64,000 bases of DNA. Source: Actinomadura sp. 6K520. Lineage in GTDB: Bacteria > Actinomycetota > Actinomycetes > Streptosporangiales > Streptosporangiaceae. Positions within the stretch are counted from its first letter, which is position 1. Each line of letters begins with the position of its first letter. The stretch is taken from NCBI RefSeq assembly GCF_004349245.1, contig NZ_SMLC01000014.1:1-64000 (forward strand). Reading direction: 5' to 3'. Shown here piece by piece: positions 12,301-21,118 of this stretch. The notes below the pieces were generated by a model. It saw nothing but the letters and a program-made list of their open reading frames with translations, made no database searches and had not been told where the DNA came from. Made by a program: the position numbers and the translations under genes.

Positions 12301-15300
12301 GGTGGCGCGTGCCGGGCGGGGCCGGTCGGCGGGCAGGCTCAGCTCTTCGGGAATCCCGGCGAGAGCCGTCCGCCAGTACGCGAGCTGCCGGGCGACGACG
12401 CTGCCCGGGTCGGTCTCGTCCCCGAGGACCTCGCGCTGCCAGACGGAGTAGTCGGCGTACTGGACCGGCAGCGGCGCCCACCGCGGCTCCTCCCCGGCGG
12501 CGCGGGCGGCGTAGGCCGTGATGAGGTCGGCGGCGAGCGGCTCCATCGACCAGCCGTCACCGGCGATGTGGTGCAGCACCAGCAGGAGCAGGTGGTCGTC
12601 GTCGGCGATCCGGAAGACGTGCGCGCGGACGGGCGCCTCGGCGGCCAGGTCGAACCCGCGGGTCGCCGCCGCGAACACGGCCGCGTCGAGGCCGGCGGGG
12701 TCGCAGTCGGCGATCTCGGGCTCGGGGCGGATCTCGTCCAGCGTGAGGATCCGCTGGTAGGGCTCCCCCTCGACCTCCGTGAACACGGTGCGCAGCGCCT
12801 CGTGCCGCGCCATCACGTCGCGCATCGCGGCGCGGACGGCGGCCAGGTCGAACGCACCGGTCAGCCGCAGCGGGACAGGGATGTGGTAGGTCGCCGAAGG
12901 GCCTTCGAGGTCGTGGATGAACCACAGCCGCCGCTGCGCGTACGAGACGGGGACGAGCCCCGGGCGGTCGGCCGGGACGAGCTCGGGCCTGGCGTCCGGG
13001 CCGGTCCCCGCCAGCAGTTCCGCGAGGGACGCGACGGTCGGCGCCTCGAACAGGGCGCGGACGGCCAGGTCGGCGTTCAGCGCCGAGCGGGCGCGGGACA
13101 CCACGCGGGTGGCCTTGAGGGAGTCGCCGCCGAGGTCGAAGAAGTTGTCGTCGACGCCGACCCGCTCCACGCCGAGCACCTCGGCGAACGCCGCGCACAG
13201 GATCTCCTCGCGGGCGTCGCGCGGGCCGCGGCCCGCGGCGGCCGGGGCCGGGCCGGGCTCGGGCAGCGCCGCGCGGTCGAGCTTGCCGTTCGGGTTCAGC
13301 GGCATCGCGTCCAGCACGACGATCGCGGACGGCACCATGTACTCGGGCAGCACCGCCGCGACGGACCGCTTCAGCTCGGCGGGGCCGGCGCCGTCCGCCA
13401 CGGCGTAGCCGACGAGGACGGTGTCGCCGGCGCCGTCCGCACGGGCGACGACGACGCTCTGCGTCACCGCCGGGTGCGCGGACAGCGCCGTCTCGATCTC
13501 GCCCGGCTCGATCCGGAAGCCCCGCACCTTCACCTGGTGGTCGAGGCGGCCGAGGTACTCGAGCTGGCCGGCCTCGTTCCATCGGACGAGGTCGCCCGTC
13601 CGGTACATCCGCTCGCCCGGCTTCCCGAACGGGCACGCGACGAACCGGTCGGCGCTCAGCTCCGGGCGGTTCAGGTAGCCGCGCGCCAGCCCGTCCCCCG
13701 CCAGGTACAGCTCTCCGGGCACCCCGGCCGGGACGGGTTCGAGCGCCGCGTCCAGCACGTAGGCGCGGGTGTTGGCGATCGGGCGGCCGATCGGGGCGTG
13801 GCCGCCGGTGTTGCCGTCGTCGAACCAGGCGGTGACGTAGACGGTCGCCTCGGTGGGGCCGTAGATGTTGGAGATGCGGGCGTCCGGGGCGAGAGCGCGC
13901 AGGTCGTGGACGAGCCTCGCCGGGAGCGCCTCACCGGCGAGGACGATGTCGCCCGCCTCCAGGTCGAGCGAGCCCGTGGCGAGCAGCGCGGACATCGCGG
14001 ACGGGACGCCGCTGATGAGCGTCCCCTTCCAGCCGCCGCGCTCCGCCACGTCCAGGAGGTCGCGGACGACCTCGATGTGCCCGCCCGCCGTGAGGGGCGT
14101 CAGCCACTCGAACACCGACACGTCGAAGTTCAGCGACGTGGCGAACAGCACCCGGGCGAGGCGCTCGGGGCCGAAGTCCTTGTTCGCCCAGGCGCACAGG
14201 TCGACGGCGTTGGCGTGCGAGACGACGACGCCCTTCGGGCGGCCCGTCGAACCGGACGTGTAGATGACGTAGGCCGCGTTGCCGGGGCGCAGCGGGCGGA
14301 CGCGGTCGGCGTCGGTGGGGGCCGTCGCCGGGTACGCGGCGAGGTCGAGGCCGTCGAGCAGGACGCGCGGGGTCGCGCCGGGCAGATCCGCGTCGGGGGT
14401 CGTGATGACGCAGGCGGGGGCGGCGTCCGCCAGCATGTGCGCGATCCGGCCGGACGGGTACGCCAGGTCGACCGGCTGGTACGCGGCACCCGCCTTCAGC
14501 ACCGCGAGGGCCGCGACGACCAGGTCCGCGTTCCGGGGCAGGGCGAGCGCGACGAAGTCCTCGGCGCCGACCCCGCGGGCGATCAGGTGGTGGGCGAGGC
14601 GGTTGGCGCGCTCGTCCAGCTCCCGGTAGGTCAGCGTGGTGCCGCCGTGGGTGACGGCGGGCGCGCCGGGGGTGCGGGCGGCCTGGGCCTCGAACAGCCC
14701 GGGGACGACGGCGGGCTCGACGTGCAGCGCCGTGTCGTTCCACTCCTCCAGGACGCGGGCCCGCTCCGCGTCGTCCAGCAGCTCGATCCGGCGGAGCGGC
14801 GTGGCCGGGTCGGCGGCACCGAGGGTCCGCAGGAGCCGGACGTAGCGGTCCAGGTGCGTCGAGACCTGGTCCCCGGTATAGAGGTCGGGGTGGGCGTCGA
14901 AGTCGACGCGCATCCCCGTCCCGTCGAAGTTGTCGTAGATGTTGATCGACAGGTCGTCGATGGGGCCGGTCGTGATGGCGTGCGTCCGCGCCGGCAGGCC
15001 CGCGAAGTCGAGCCGGTAGTCGAAGGCCATGACGTTGACGACCGGCCCGTGTAGGCGGCGGCGCTCGCCGAGCAGCCGCAGGTCGCGCAGCAGGTCCTCG
15101 CGGCGGTACCGCTGGTGGCGCAGCACCCGCGCGCTCGCCCGCGTCGCCGCCCGGACCAGCTCCTCCACGGTCATGTCCGGCCGGACGCGCACGCGCAGCG
15201 GCAGCACCGTGGACAGCATCGCGGGCGTCTCGCGCGACGCGGCGGAGACGCGCCCGCTGACCGCGAGGCCGAGGATGACGTCCTCGGTGCCGGTCATCCG

Positions 15301-16074
15301 CGCCACGTAGGCGGCGGTCGCGGCGATCGCCAGGCCCGGCGCCGCGGTGCGCAGCCGGCGGGCGCCGGCCGCGAGCGCCGCGGTCCCGTCCGGCGGGACG
15401 ACGGTGCTGCGGCTCAGGTAGCCGGCGGTCGGCTCGGCCATGCCGTCCGCCAGCGACACCGCGACCGGGCGGTCGGCGAACCGCTCCAGCCAGTAGGCGC
15501 GGTCGCGCTCGAACTTCTCCGATGCCCGGTAGGCGTCCTCCTCGGCGAGGACCGCCCGGAAGTCGCCCAGTTCCCCCGGCTCGTACTCGCCGCCGTTCGC
15601 CAGCAGGGTGTAGATCTCGGCGGCGCGGCGGCTGATCACCAGGCCGCTGTAGGCGTCCAGCGTCGCGTGGTGGGCGCGCAGGAACCAGCGGTGCAGTTCC
15701 GGGGACAGCCGCAGCAGGGCGGTGCGCAGCAGCCGCTCGCCGTCCGGCGGCAGCGGCTCGGCCATCCGCTCCTCGATCCACGCCCGCGCGGCGGCGTCCG
15801 GGTCGGGCTCGCCGGACAGGTCCACGAGGGGGATCGTCGCCGTCGCGTCCGGGTCGAGGATCTGGTGCGGAATTCCGTCCACCTCGACGATGCGCGCGTT
15901 CATCGCGAGCGACTCGTGCGCGGCGATGCGCGCCACCCGGTCGAACAGCTCGTGGTCGACCGGGCCCTCGATCTCGATGTACTGCGCAATGTGGATCGGC
16001 GTTTCGGGCGCCAGTTGCTGCGCGTACCAGACGCTCCGCTGAGCGGCCGAAAGAGGAACGTACTCGGTGGACAT
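3370..16074 (-). CDS. Nonribosomal peptide synthetase, four modules, module 3 with only an adenylation remnant (C-A-T-C-A-T-C-a-T-C-A-T-E)
   Basis: 4234 residues. Approximate order: C1 5-430; A1 455-935; T1 955-1025; C2 1035-1460; A2 1490-1995; T2 2005-2075; C3 2090-2505; acidic VEG-repeat linker 2530-2560; A9-A10 remnant 2560-2620; T3 2635-2700; C4 2715-3130; A4 3160-3655; T4 3675-3740; E 3755-4225. C2-C4 have [10 protein letters not shown]1 has HHATLDAYS, with Ala in place of the motif Gly. E is supported by [15 protein letters not shown] and FNYLGR, and T4 by GGDSI. By-eye pocket codes: A1 about DVFSVAIVYK, A2 about DVFSAGIVFK (near twins, substrate unassigned), A4 DFWNVGMVHK, the usual threonine code. 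The predicted segment is X-X-Y-(D-)Thr, with Y loaded in trans. ATG 16074 is chosen over the TTG one codon upstream; a GGGAAAG lies about 9 bases before it. Confidence 0.95.
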   Translation of the reverse strand: MSTEYVPLSAAQRSVWYAQQLAPETPIHIAQYIEIEGPVDHELFDRVARIAAHESLAMNARIVEVDGIPHQILDPDATATIPLVDLSGEPDPDAAARAWIEERMAEPLPPDGERLLRTALLRLSPELHRWFLRAHHATLDAYSGLVISRRAAEIYTLLANGGEYEPGELGDFRAVLAEEDAYRASEKFERDRAYWLERFADRPVAVSLADGMAEPTAGYLSRSTVVPPDGTAALAAGARRLRTAAPGLAIAATAAYVARMTGTEDVILGLAVSGRVSAASRETPAMLSTVLPLRVRVRPDMTVEELVRAATRASARVLRHQRYRREDLLRDLRLLGERRRLHGPVVNVMAFDYRLDFAGLPARTHAITTGPIDDLSINIYDNFDGTGMRVDFDAHPDLYTGDQVSTHLDRYVRLLRTLGAADPATPLRRIELLDDAERARVLEEWNDTALHVEPAVVPGLFEAQAARTPGAPAVTHGGTTLTYRELDERANRLAHHLIARGVGAEDFVALALPRNADLVVAALAVLKAGAAYQPVDLAYPSGRIAHMLADAAPACVITTPDADLPGATPRVLLDGLDLAAYPATAPTDADRVRPLRPGNAAYVIYTSGSTGRPKGVVVSHANAVDLCAWANKDFGPERLARVLFATSLNFDVSVFEWLTPLTAGGHIEVVRDLLDVAERGGWKGTLISGVPSAMSALLATGSLDLEAGDIVLAGEALPARLVHDLRALAPDARISNIYGPTEATVYVTAWFDDGNTGGHAPIGRPIANTRAYVLDAALEPVPAGVPGELYLAGDGLARGYLNRPELSADRFVACPFGKPGERMYRTGDLVRWNEAGQLEYLGRLDHQVKVRGFRIEPGEIETALSAHPAVTQSVVVARADGAGDTVLVGYAVADGAGPAELKRSVAAVLPEYMVPSAIVVLDAMPLNPNGKLDRAALPEPGPAPAAAGRGPRDAREEILCAAFAEVLGVERVGVDDNFFDLGGDSLKATRVVSRARSALNADLAVRALFEAPTVASLAELLAGTGPDARPELVPADRPGLVPVSYAQRRLWFIHDLEGPSATYHIPVPLRLTGAFDLAAVRAAMRDVMARHEALRTVFTEVEGEPYQRILTLDEIRPEPEIADCDPAGLDAAVFAAATRGFDLAAEAPVRAHVFRIADDDHLLLLVLHHIAGDGWSMEPLAADLITAYAARAAGEEPRWAPLPVQYADYSVWQREVLGDETDPGSVVARQLAYWRTALAGIPEELSLPADRPRPARATYRGAQHAFALPPGLHAALAALGREHRASMFMVVQAALAGLFTRLGAGTDVPIGSPVAGRTDEALNDLVGVFVNTLVLRTDTSGDPSFAELLARVRDGDLAAYAHQDVPFERLVEVLNPQRSMARHPLFQVMISMQNDPSARVELPGLTVALEPVDPGVSRFDLALLVDERHDAAGDPAGIECRLEYALDLFDPETAASMAAGLERLLAQVAADPSLPLSAVDLLDDAERDTLLNVWNDTRLPVAAGVVPELFEAQAARTPDASAVIAGGARLGYAELNDRANRLARCLIEHGVGPEDFVALALPRDADLVAAALAVLKAGAGYQPIDPAYPADRIAYMLEDAAPACVITTRSVELPGGTPRIELDALSLDGYSGKDVTDAERVRPLRPGNPAYVIYTSGSTGRPKGVVISHANVVDFCAESMASYGPDRMRRVLFSTSLNFDVSVFEWLVPLTIGGEIEVVRDLLEIAERGGWSGSLISGVPSAVAVLLSRGGPDGGFRLDAGDVALGGEALPPQLVRDLRALLPDARISNIYGPTEATVFVTGWYDDGNTEGHAPIGRPMANTRAYVLDERLRPVPVGVPGELYVSGDGLARGYLRRPALTADRFVACPFGGPGERMYRTGDLVRWNRGGHIEYLGRLDHQVKVRGFRIELGEIETALSDHPAVTQSVVVARRDAVGDTVLAGYVVGAPGGRVEPAELRAFVAKTLPDYMVPSAIVVLDAMPLNPNGKLDRAALPEPDLSASLTARGPRDAREEILCGIFADVLGLDRVGVDDGFFDLGGDSLKATRVVARARAALDVELPVRALFETPTVAGLAEHIASATAAERPPLRPAERPDPLPVSHAQERLWFLNRLEGLTATYNMPIPLRLTGAIDHAAMREALRDVVARHESLRTLFGDADGEPHQVVLAPGEADPVLTAGEIDDVPGTLFMDATRGFDLANELPLRAHLYRLGADEHLLLIVMHHIAGDGWSMAPLARDVITAYLARRDGGAPEWAPLPVQYADYALWQRELLGSERDPASLAARQIAYWKDALAGLPDQIRLPADRPRPDRASYRGAQVPFEIPADLADGLRALARDHQVSVFMVLQAALAALLTRLGAGTDVPIGSPVAGRTDEALDDLVGVFVNTLVLRTDTSGDPSFAELLARVRDTDLAAYAHQDVPFERLVEVLNPVRSLSRHPLFQVMLTLQNNPEASVELPGLNVAVEPVDAGVAKFDLEFLLEDARDGGGGLAGTLEYALDLFDRDTAERLAGWFRRTLEAAVDSGAAVTVGGLDLPGAAEAVEGSVVEGSVAEEPVVEGPVEKRLVAYVVAAPGQAPDPEALRAHIRESLPESMVPAAIVVLDDMPLTPNGKVDVKALPKPELAAAPVTAYRAPSGAAEEAVAAVFADLLGVERVGADDDFFALGGNSLIAMRVVSRVRRVLDVELPVRALFEAPTVAGLAALLGRGARHEPGRPVLEPRERPAVVPPSYAQQRLWFLNRFEGPSATYNMPTALRIRGSLDVAALRAAIGDVVERHETLRTVLPDSGGVPRQLVLDPAAARPELEVADTTEAELPTRLAMAAGYAFDISAEPPLRTHLFRLGPDEHVALLLMHHIAGDGWSMAPLARDVITAYAARAGGNAPRWAPLPVQYADYTLWQQDLFGSEDDPDSLISRQIAYWRDALAGLPEELRLPADRPRPAQASYRGGTARFRLGPDVHGRLLALARETGASPFMVAQAAFAGLLTRLGAGTDVPIGSPIAGRTDDALDDLVGMFVNMLVFRTDTSGDPTFRELVGRVRETDLAAYAHQDVPFERLVEVLNPPRHLARHPLFQVGLTFQNNPEARLEMPGFSAEVEPLTAGVARFDLLMILTERADGLDGELEYALDLYDPATARRLIERFERYLASLLADPDAPIGAADVLSGDERAEILGDWAGGRAPVAERSTIPALFEAQAAARPDAPAVTCGGVSWTYGEVNAKANRLARRLVERGVGPERFVALSLPRSADLVVAILAVLKAGAAYVPIDPDYPEDRIAYMVEDARPVLTLGPDDLDATGYDDGNLGVAIDPEHPAYVIYTSGSTGRPKGVVVPHQNVVRLLRSTEQWFDFGPDDVWTLFHSYAFDFTVWELWGSLLYGGRLVVVPYLTSRSPQDFLKLLVDECVTVLNQTPSAFYQLMAADRDDPGSDLALRYIVFGGEALELGRLEDWYSRHAEDAPTLVNMYGITETTVHVSYIALDRAYAATAPGSLIGVGIPDLRLYVLDDRLQPVPPGVAGELYVAGAGLARGYLHRPGMSAERFVADPFGEPGTRMYRTGDVGRRLNDGRLEYLGRSDQQVQLRGFRIEPGEIEAVLARHDAVSDVAVLVRDDRLVAYVVVGTGAGSGVDSAELRRFAAKDLPDHMVPAVVVELDALPLTVNGKLDRAALPAPDLTAKVSSRAPRTAEEETLSRLFAEVLGLARVGIDDGFFDLGGDSIIAIQLVSRARQSGLVITPRDVFQHQTVEELAATARPVGEGEEIEAEAPGAGTGPVPVTPIVAWLRDRVAGDAALISGFHQAMLLRTPPDLGTGRLADALRTLMDHHDVLRLRLDVDGDRWQPVVRQSGACDAAGLVTRVDVAGLDADKLQAVVTEQATAARDRLDPREGTVAQLVWFDAGTDQGRLLVVLHHLVVDGVSWRILLPDLVTAWAGGELQPSGTSFRRWAQKLTASERDDDELEDWLDIVDGPPQRLAERALDPRADIAARARSLTVDLPADVTGPLLTEVPAAFHGRANDVLLTGLALAVAQWRRHRGGRGTGVLVDLEGHGRTDAVPGVDVSRTAGWFTSIHPVRLDAGNAAGGAAIKKVKEQLRAVPGDGIGYGLLRHGGGEAAEELAAAPPAQLAFNYLGRVDGGEEGGDWTLASEELPPGEAPRMPLAHVLEINAVTRDLPGGPVLSATWTWPGGLLDGGDVRELAEGWCTALRGLVADVESGGTGGFTPSDLLVELDQGEIDKLQNAWRRQH
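8215..8395 (-). other. Adenylation-domain remnant (A9-A10 subdomain only) in module 3
   Basis: About 60 residues lie between C3 and T3 where a 500-residue adenylation domain is expected. They begin at RLVAYVV, continue through [18 protein letters not shown] and end at [12 protein letters not shown]. This is the mobile C-terminal subdomain with the A10 lysine used in adenylate formation. Motifs A1-A8 (no SGSTG, no GPTE, no YRTGD, no hinge) are absent. The piece starts almost exactly where the separate adenylation protein at 16523-18088 stops, after VVVHEYPAG. T3 behind it has GGNSL rather than GGDSL. Confidence 0.85.
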
Positions 16075-16522
16075 CAAGCGGCACTTTCCCGGTCGAAGGG
16101 GGTTGGCTTCATGCCCGCCGTCGGCACCGGCCCGGCGCCGGCGGGCAGAAATTCAAAGAGAATGACCACACAAATCGGGCTGTTCCCCGTCCCCTTTCAC
16201 CCCGAGTCTTTCCGGGAACGCGATCGGCCCGCGTGAACCCGGGACTGAACGCCCTGTGGTCCCGCAAATACAGAGCGCCGCCGCTTTCCGCCCTCGACCG
16301 GGACCGCTCTGGACCCATGCTCTACTCAGGAGTAGCGGAGCCACAGTCAACCAGCCCGCCACATGCCTCGCAATCCCCTCAAAAGCAGAACTTGACCCGC
16401 CCCATTGCTAACAGGAGTGACAAAACGGCCGGTGAGCGCCTTGGCACCGCGCCGCACGACGCTCGCCGGGTGACAAAGGTTCACAACACATTCCACACAA
16501 CTCGATTACGCAGCGTGATCGA
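16075..16522. promoter_or_regulatory. Intergenic region upstream of the large NRPS gene
   Basis: 448 bases without a gene, between the adenylation protein and the large synthetase, visibly less GC-rich than the flanking genes. Two structures stand out. One is a hairpin with GCCCGCCG (16113-16120) paired to CGGCGGGC (16139-16146) about 40-65 bases before the synthetase start. The other is a perfect inverted repeat CTACTC-AG-GAGTAG at 16322-16335. A minus-strand TTGACT lies just upstream of the latter, but I see no convincing -10 at normal spacing. These could be an attenuator and an operator. I found no obvious iron box. Confidence 0.4.
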
Positions 16523-18088
16523 TCACCCGGCCGGATACTCGTGCACGACGACCGCGGCGGCCCCCACCGAGGGATGCCGCTGCAGCACCGCCTCGATCTC
16601 CCCCAGCTCCATCCGCACCCCGGCGATCTTGACCTGCCGGTCGACGCGTCCGAGGTACTGCAGGGTGGGGCGGTCCGCGCCGCCCTCGCCCGCCCCGAGC
16701 AGCCGCACCGCGTCGCCCGTCCGGTACAGGCGGCCCGTCGGGGACTCGCCGAACGGGTCGCGGTAGAACGCCTCGCGCGTCCGCACGTCGTCGCCCAGGT
16801 AGCCGCGCCCGACGACCACGCCGCCGACGAACAGCTCCCCGGTCTCGCCCGCGTCGCACGCCGCCCACGTCCCGCCGTCCTCCTCCCGCAGCACGTACAG
16901 GCGGGCGTTGACGACCGGCGTCCCGATCGGGAGGCGCAGCAGCCGCAGGTCGCCGGCCGTCACCGTGTGGTGGGTGACGTCGTCGGAGCACTCGGTGGGG
17001 CCGTAGGCGTTCAGAAGGCGGGCGTGCGGCATCGCGTCCAGCCAGCGCCGCGACAGCTCGGCGGGCAGTTCCTCTCCGGTGGCGATCATCCAGCGGAGAC
17101 CGGGCAGTGGTCGTTGCCGGGGGGGCTGGGGGGTCGTCCCCCCAGAATCACGAGAGCCCGGCGCCAGGTCGTCGAGGAGGTGCCTGACCATGGTCGGGAC
17201 GAGCTCCACGATGGTGATGCCCTGCTCGTCCACGGCCCGCGCGAAGGCGACGGGATCGTGCCCGACCTCGTCGTCGACGACGTCCACCCGGCCGCCGAGC
17301 AGGAGCGGGCACAGCATCTGCCAGATCGAGATGTCGAAGCCGAGCGGTGCGGTGAACGCCACGACGTCCGCGCCGGTCAGCTCCAGGTCGACGATCTTGG
17401 CCCAGAGGTGGTTGACCATGCCCTGGTGCTCGACCACCGCGCCCTTCGGACGGCCCGTCGAGCCCGAGGTGAACAGGACGTACCGGGGCTGGTCGAGGGC
17501 GTCCAGGCGCGGCTCGCCGGACCACGGTTCCAGGCCGTCCGCCGCGGCGGCCCGCACGACCCGGCAGCCGGCCGCCGCGGCGCCCTCCCGCAGCGCGCCC
17601 GCGTCGCCGGCGCTGCCGCCGCCGCGCTCGCCGTCGATGAGCAGCACCGACGCGCCGGCCTGGTCGAGGACGTCGCGGACCCGCCCGGCGGGCCAGGTCT
17701 CGTCGGCGGGCACGTACAGGGCGCCGATCAGCTCGATCGCGAGGAACGCGGCGATGACGGAGGCCGAGCGGGGCCCGCCGACGCCGACGACCGTGCCGGG
17801 CTCGACGCCCTCGTTCTCGAGCAGCGTCGCCAGCCGGCGCGCCCGCGCGGCCAGGCCGGCGTAGGAGAGCACGCGGCCGCCGTCGGTGATGGCGGGACGG
17901 TCGCGCTCGGCGGCGAACCGCTCCACCCGCGCGATGACGGGGCCGGCGAGGTCGACGTCCGCCTCGCGCACCATCCCGTGCCGGGCGGCCAGTTCCCGGG
18001 CCCGCGCCAGCTCCGCCGCGGGCACGTCCAGGGCGGGCAGCCCGGCCAGGGGGAGCAGCCGGTCCACGGCGGGTCCGCGAGCACTCAT
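16523..18088 (-). CDS. Stand-alone adenylation protein lacking the C-terminal subdomain
   Basis: 521 residues with the adenylation core: [11 protein letters not shown] (A3), GFDISIW (A4), NAYGPTE (A5), GELFVGG, YRTGD (A7) and QYLGRVDRQVKIAGVRMELGE (A8). The protein stops at VVVHEYPAG, directly after A8. The A9-A10 segment with NGKxDR and the catalytic lysine is missing, and no carrier domain follows. The by-eye pocket reading is about D-I-W-E-I-T-A-D-D, which I cannot assign. An in-frame palindromic repeat adds roughly 16-20 residues before RPLPGLRWMIATGE. The missing part matches what module 3 of the neighbouring synthetase retains, so this protein plausibly activates the module 3 substrate for T3. 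ATG 18088 is preferred over ATG 18091 because GGAG sits 6 bases away. It is transcribed toward the synthetase and diverges from sbnA. Confidence 0.9.
   Translation of the reverse strand: MSARGPAVDRLLPLAGLPALDVPAAELARARELAARHGMVREADVDLAGPVIARVERFAAERDRPAITDGGRVLSYAGLAARARRLATLLENEGVEPGTVVGVGGPRSASVIAAFLAIELIGALYVPADETWPAGRVRDVLDQAGASVLLIDGERGGGSAGDAGALREGAAAAGCRVVRAAAADGLEPWSGEPRLDALDQPRYVLFTSGSTGRPKGAVVEHQGMVNHLWAKIVDLELTGADVVAFTAPLGFDISIWQMLCPLLLGGRVDVVDDEVGHDPVAFARAVDEQGITIVELVPTMVRHLLDDLAPGSRDSGGTTPQPPRQRPLPGLRWMIATGEELPAELSRRWLDAMPHARLLNAYGPTECSDDVTHHTVTAGDLRLLRLPIGTPVVNARLYVLREEDGGTWAACDAGETGELFVGGVVVGRGYLGDDVRTREAFYRDPFGESPTGRLYRTGDAVRLLGAGEGGADRPTLQYLGRVDRQVKIAGVRMELGEIEAVLQRHPSVGAAAVVVHEYPAG
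17116..17145 (+). repeat. Small GC-rich palindromic repeat inside the adenylation gene (copy 2)
   Basis: Reads GCC-G7-CTGGGGGG-TCGT-CCCCCCAG, with a perfect 8-base stem (17126-17133 with 17138-17145) and a TCGT loop. It matches the 453-481 copy nearly base for base but in the opposite orientation. It is read in frame in a surface-type linker of the adenylation protein. Confidence 0.6.
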
Positions 18089-18321
18089 CATTACTCTCCG
18101 TGAGGTAGGACTTCTCCGCTGTCATCAACCAAATCAAGCGGGGGCCATAGCTTATCCGCGCCCTGACAGAAGCATCTCGCATTCGTCGCTACCCGTCGGT
18201 AAGTAGGGGGTTGCGAGGGGAAGATGCGCGCAGGTACCGTGATGAGCCGCCATGGCCAGGCGTGCCCGCGGCGAACTTCGGGGAAGATGAGGGAATTGCT
18301 TCTTCATTTGAGGGTGACAGC
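18089..18321. promoter_or_regulatory. Divergent intergenic region between the adenylation gene and sbnA
   Basis: 233 bases separate the leftward synthetase operon from the rightward sbnA-sbnB pair, so promoters for both should lie here. An AT-richer patch near 18149-18160 (CATAGCTTATCC) is the best -10-like sequence. No palindrome strong enough to call an operator was seen, nor a DmdR/IdeR-type iron box. Confidence 0.4.
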
Positions 18322-19290
18322 GTGCCCATAATAACCTCGCCGCAGGAATTCAATGTCGACGACCTATATGTCGATCTGCGGCATGTCATCGACCGTCCGC
18401 TCTACCTCAAATGCGAGGGCTTCAATTTCGCGGGTTCGGTGAAACTGAAGGCCGCCGCCGCGATGGTGGAGGCGGCGGAGGCCGAGGGCGCGCTCACCCC
18501 GGACTCGGTCATCGTGGAGTCCTCGTCCGGGAACCTCGGCATCGCGCTCAGCCTGATCGCGGCGAGCCGGGGGCTGAAGTTCGTGTGCGTCACCGATCCG
18601 CGCTGCAACCCGGCGTCCATGCGGGTCATGCGGGCGCTCGGCGCCGAGGTCCGCGTCGTGTCCGACAAGGACGACAACGGCGGCTACCTCGGCGGCCGCA
18701 TCGCGCACGTCCGGGAGCTGTGCGAGTCCGGCCGCGAGTACGTGTGGCTGAACCAGTACGCCAACCGGAACAACTGGCTGGCCCACTACCGTGGGACCGC
18801 TCCATCGATCGACCGGGAGTTCCCCGACCTGGAGGTTCTGTTCGTCGGGGCGGGCACCACCGGCACCCTGATGGGCTGCGCCCGGTACTTCCGCGAGCGG
18901 AACCGCCCCGTCACGATCGTCGCGGTGGACGCGGTCGGCTCCGTCACGTTCGGCGGCGTCCCCGAACGCCGCATGGTGCCGGGCCTCGGCACCAGCAGCC
19001 GGCCCGACCTGGTGGACGAGTCGCTCGTCGACGACGTGGTGCACGTCGCCGAACCCGACACGATCCGGACCGTCCGCGCCCTGTCGTCGCGGGGGTTCCT
19101 GTTCGGCGGCTCCACCGGCACCGTCGTGTCCGGGGCGTGCCGCTGGCTGGAGGCCAAGTACCCCGGCGAGGACCCGGTCGCGGTGGCCATCGCCCCCGAC
19201 CTCGGCGAGCGGTACCTGGACTCCATCTACGAGGAGAGCTGGGTACGCGAGCACTTCGGCGAACTGCCGCCCGATATCCTCGGAACCTGA
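18322..19290 (+). CDS. sbnA: SbnA-like N-(2-amino-2-carboxyethyl)-L-glutamate synthase
   Basis: 322 residues; PLP enzyme of the cysteine synthase fold. In the staphyloferrin B pathway SbnA joins O-phospho-L-serine and L-glutamate into ACEGA, the precursor of L-2,3-diaminopropionate. Seen here: GSVKLKAA with the PLP lysine, the substrate loop ESSSGNLGIAL, the phosphate-binding glycine run GAGTTGTLMG, WLNQYANRNNW and a C-terminal PDLGERYLDS like SbnA. The GTG at 18322 is preferred because GAGGGTGA lies just before it; a TTG at 18211 would add 37 unrelated residues. It is followed after 29 bases by sbnB in the same direction. The product is a likely building block for the adjacent synthetases. 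Confidence 0.9.
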   Translation: MPIITSPQEFNVDDLYVDLRHVIDRPLYLKCEGFNFAGSVKLKAAAAMVEAAEAEGALTPDSVIVESSSGNLGIALSLIAASRGLKFVCVTDPRCNPASMRVMRALGAEVRVVSDKDDNGGYLGGRIAHVRELCESGREYVWLNQYANRNNWLAHYRGTAPSIDREFPDLEVLFVGAGTTGTLMGCARYFRERNRPVTIVAVDAVGSVTFGGVPERRMVPGLGTSSRPDLVDESLVDDVVHVAEPDTIRTVRALSSRGFLFGGSTGTVVSGACRWLEAKYPGEDPVAVAIAPDLGERYLDSIYEESWVREHFGELPPDILGT

Positions 19291-19319
19291 TCATCCCGGT
19301 TGGAACACGGAGCACTTTC

Positions 19320-20345
19320 ATGACGCAGGCCCCCTCATTCGCCGTGATCTCCGGCGCCCAGGTCCACGACGCGATCGCCGGGCAGGAGGAGCGGGTCACC
19401 CGGATGGTCGAGACGGCCTACCGGCTGCACGGCGAGGGGCGGACCGTCAACCCCGACTCCTACTTCCTGCGGTTCCCCGACCGCCCGGCGGACCGGATCA
19501 TCGCCCTGCCCGCCTCCGTCGAGGGCAACGTCGGCGTGCACGGCATCAAGTGGATCTCCAGCTTCCCCGGCAACGTCGCGAACGGCATCCCCCGCGCGTC
19601 CGCGGTGCTCATCCTCAACGACGCCGAGACCGGCTACCCGTTCGCCTGCCTGGAGAGCTCCATCATCAGCGCGGCGCGCACCGCCGCGTCCGCCGCCCTC
19701 GCCGCCGCGACCCTGGCCGACGCCCGCGGCGACCGGCCCCGCACGATCGGCTTCGTCGGCGTCGGCCTCATCGCCCGCTACATCCACACCTACCTCGCGG
19801 GCAACGGCTTCACGTTCGACGCGCTCGGCATCCACGACCTGGCCCCCGACCACGCCGCGGGCTTCAAGGGCTACCTGGAGCGCTCGGAGAAGGGCGACAT
19901 CACCGTCCACGACTCGGCCGAGTCGCTGATCCGCTCCTCCGACCTGGTCGTCTTCGCCACCGTCGCCGGCGAGCCGCACGTCACCGACCCGGCCTGGTTC
20001 GCGCACAACCCCCTGGTGCTGCACATCTCGCTGCGCGACCTCTCCCCCGAGGTAATCCTGTCGTCCTGCAACATCGTGGACGACGTCGAGCACTGCATGA
20101 AGGCCAACACGTCACCCCACCTGGCCGAGCAGCAGGTCGGCAACCGCGACTTCGTCGACGGCACCCTGTACGACGTCCTCACCGGTAAGGTCAGCCCGCC
20201 CGCCGACAAGCCGGTCGTCTTCTCCCCCTTCGGGCTCGGCGTGCTGGACCTCGCCGTGGCCCGCCATGTCTACGACGAGGTCTCCGCCTCCGGCGCCCTG
20301 CACACCGTCCCGGGCTTCTTTCACGACCTGAGCCGCTACGGCTGA
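19320..20345 (+). CDS. sbnB: SbnB-like ACEGA dehydrogenase (2,3-diaminopropionate-forming)
   Basis: 341 residues of the ornithine cyclodeaminase/mu-crystallin family. SbnB uses NAD to oxidatively split the SbnA product into L-2,3-diaminopropionate, 2-oxoglutarate and ammonia. Seen: HGIKWISSFPGN near residue 80, the Rossmann signature GFVGVGLIARY near residue 140, and a C-terminal FSPFGLGVLDLA block typical of the family. ATG 19320 has GGAG about 9 bases upstream. It forms a two-gene operon with sbnA. The pair occurs in several diaminopropionate-containing natural product clusters, so its place beside the NRPS genes is meaningful. Length is normal. Confidence 0.9.
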   Translation: MTQAPSFAVISGAQVHDAIAGQEERVTRMVETAYRLHGEGRTVNPDSYFLRFPDRPADRIIALPASVEGNVGVHGIKWISSFPGNVANGIPRASAVLILNDAETGYPFACLESSIISAARTAASAALAAATLADARGDRPRTIGFVGVGLIARYIHTYLAGNGFTFDALGIHDLAPDHAAGFKGYLERSEKGDITVHDSAESLIRSSDLVVFATVAGEPHVTDPAWFAHNPLVLHISLRDLSPEVILSSCNIVDDVEHCMKANTSPHLAEQQVGNRDFVDGTLYDVLTGKVSPPADKPVVFSPFGLGVLDLAVARHVYDEVSASGALHTVPGFFHDLSRYG

Positions 20346-20357
20346 ACCGCGTCCCGC

Positions 20358-20390
20358 GGCGCCGGCGAGCCACACCAGGCCACCGGCGCC
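20358..20390. terminator. Hairpin between convergent sbnB and the Uma2 gene
   Basis: GGCGCCGG (20358-20365) pairs perfectly with CCGGCGCC (20383-20390) across a 17-base loop. It sits in the 55-base gap between two convergent genes. There is no T-tract, so it is a likely but not classical terminator. Confidence 0.5.
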
Positions 20391-20400
20391 CGTGCCGACC

Positions 20401-20985
20401 TCAGCGGAACTCGGACGTGTCCAGTTCGAACCCGAACGGCTCGGGCAGGGGCAGCGACTTGCCGAACGGCACCTGGTCCGTGTGCCCGTAGTCGTGCCCG
20501 TCCGGCCCGCTGAAGAGGGTCGTCCTCTCCTCTTCCCGGTCCACGAGCAGGTAGAGCGGGATGCCCGCCCGCGCATACCCGCGCCGCTTGGCCACCCGGT
20601 CCCGCTCCGGCCGGGAGGACGTCACCTCGATCACCAGCGCGACGCCGTCCGGCCGGCTCCAGGGTTCGTCGTCCTCGAAGACGTCCGGCTCCACCGGCAC
20701 GACGGTCCCGTCCGGGATCACCCGCAAGGTCCGTCCCCCTTCGTCCGCCGGAACGATCAGTCCCTTGGTCGACAGGAGGTGGAACTTGGTGGAACTCTGG
20801 CGGGCCATCTGCCAGCCGATCTCCGCGATGTTTCGCTCATGCCCGCTACCGGGGGGTGGTGTCACGACGATCTCTCCGTCGATCAGTTCGGCTCGGAAGC
20901 CCTCGGGGGTATCGAGAGCGAGGAAACCTTCCAGGAGAGCGTCGTCTTCTTCCTGCGACAGAGGCTCATCAACCATGACAGTCAT
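20401..20985 (-). CDS. Uma2-family putative PD-(D/E)XK nuclease
   Basis: 194 residues matching the Uma2/DUF820 family: FRAELIDGEIVVTPPPGSGHE near the N-terminus, then PDVFEDDEPW, ALVIEVTSSRPERDRVAKRRGYARAGIPLYLLVD. The D...EVxS...K arrangement is the PD-(D/E)XK nuclease pattern. Cellular role is unknown; the family is abundant in actinomycetes and cyanobacteria. The ATG at 20985 has AGGAG six bases upstream. It is convergent with sbnB and marks the end of the peptide cluster. Confidence 0.88.
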   Translation of the reverse strand: MTVMVDEPLSQEEDDALLEGFLALDTPEGFRAELIDGEIVVTPPPGSGHERNIAEIGWQMARQSSTKFHLLSTKGLIVPADEGGRTLRVIPDGTVVPVEPDVFEDDEPWSRPDGVALVIEVTSSRPERDRVAKRRGYARAGIPLYLLVDREEERTTLFSGPDGHDYGHTDQVPFGKSLPLPEPFGFELDTSEFR

Positions 20986-21118
20986 GCCCTGCTCCTTTCC
21001 TCGCGCACGAGTCTATGAGCGGAGCGCCACCTTTCGCATACAGATCGTAGTAACCGAGCCTGACGCCACTAGCGTACGGTCCGCGGTCGCAGGCCGGGCG
21101 GACGCGGTCAGGACGGCG

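Noticed and set aside
12000..14800. Resemblance of the A1/A2 codes (DVFSV/A-A/G-I-V) to codes reported for unusual residues such as piperazate
   Set aside because: My recollection of those codes is uncertain and no piperazate genes are present, so no substrate is assigned.
62..15054. Very long open frames on the plus strand opposite the synthetases, up to 2838 codons
   Set aside because: They are antisense shadows of high-GC codon bias: arginine, glycine and alanine-rich with no domains, while the minus strand encodes full NRPS domains.
16075..18321. Search for an iron box (TTAGGTTAGGCTCACCTAA-like) near the peptide genes
   Set aside because: No sequence close to the consensus was found by eye in the two intergenic regions; a siderophore role is therefore not claimed.
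18411..20345. A 644-codon open frame covering sbnA and sbnB
   Set aside because: Its first half is out of frame with sbnA homology; only the part from the ATG at 19320 is SbnB.
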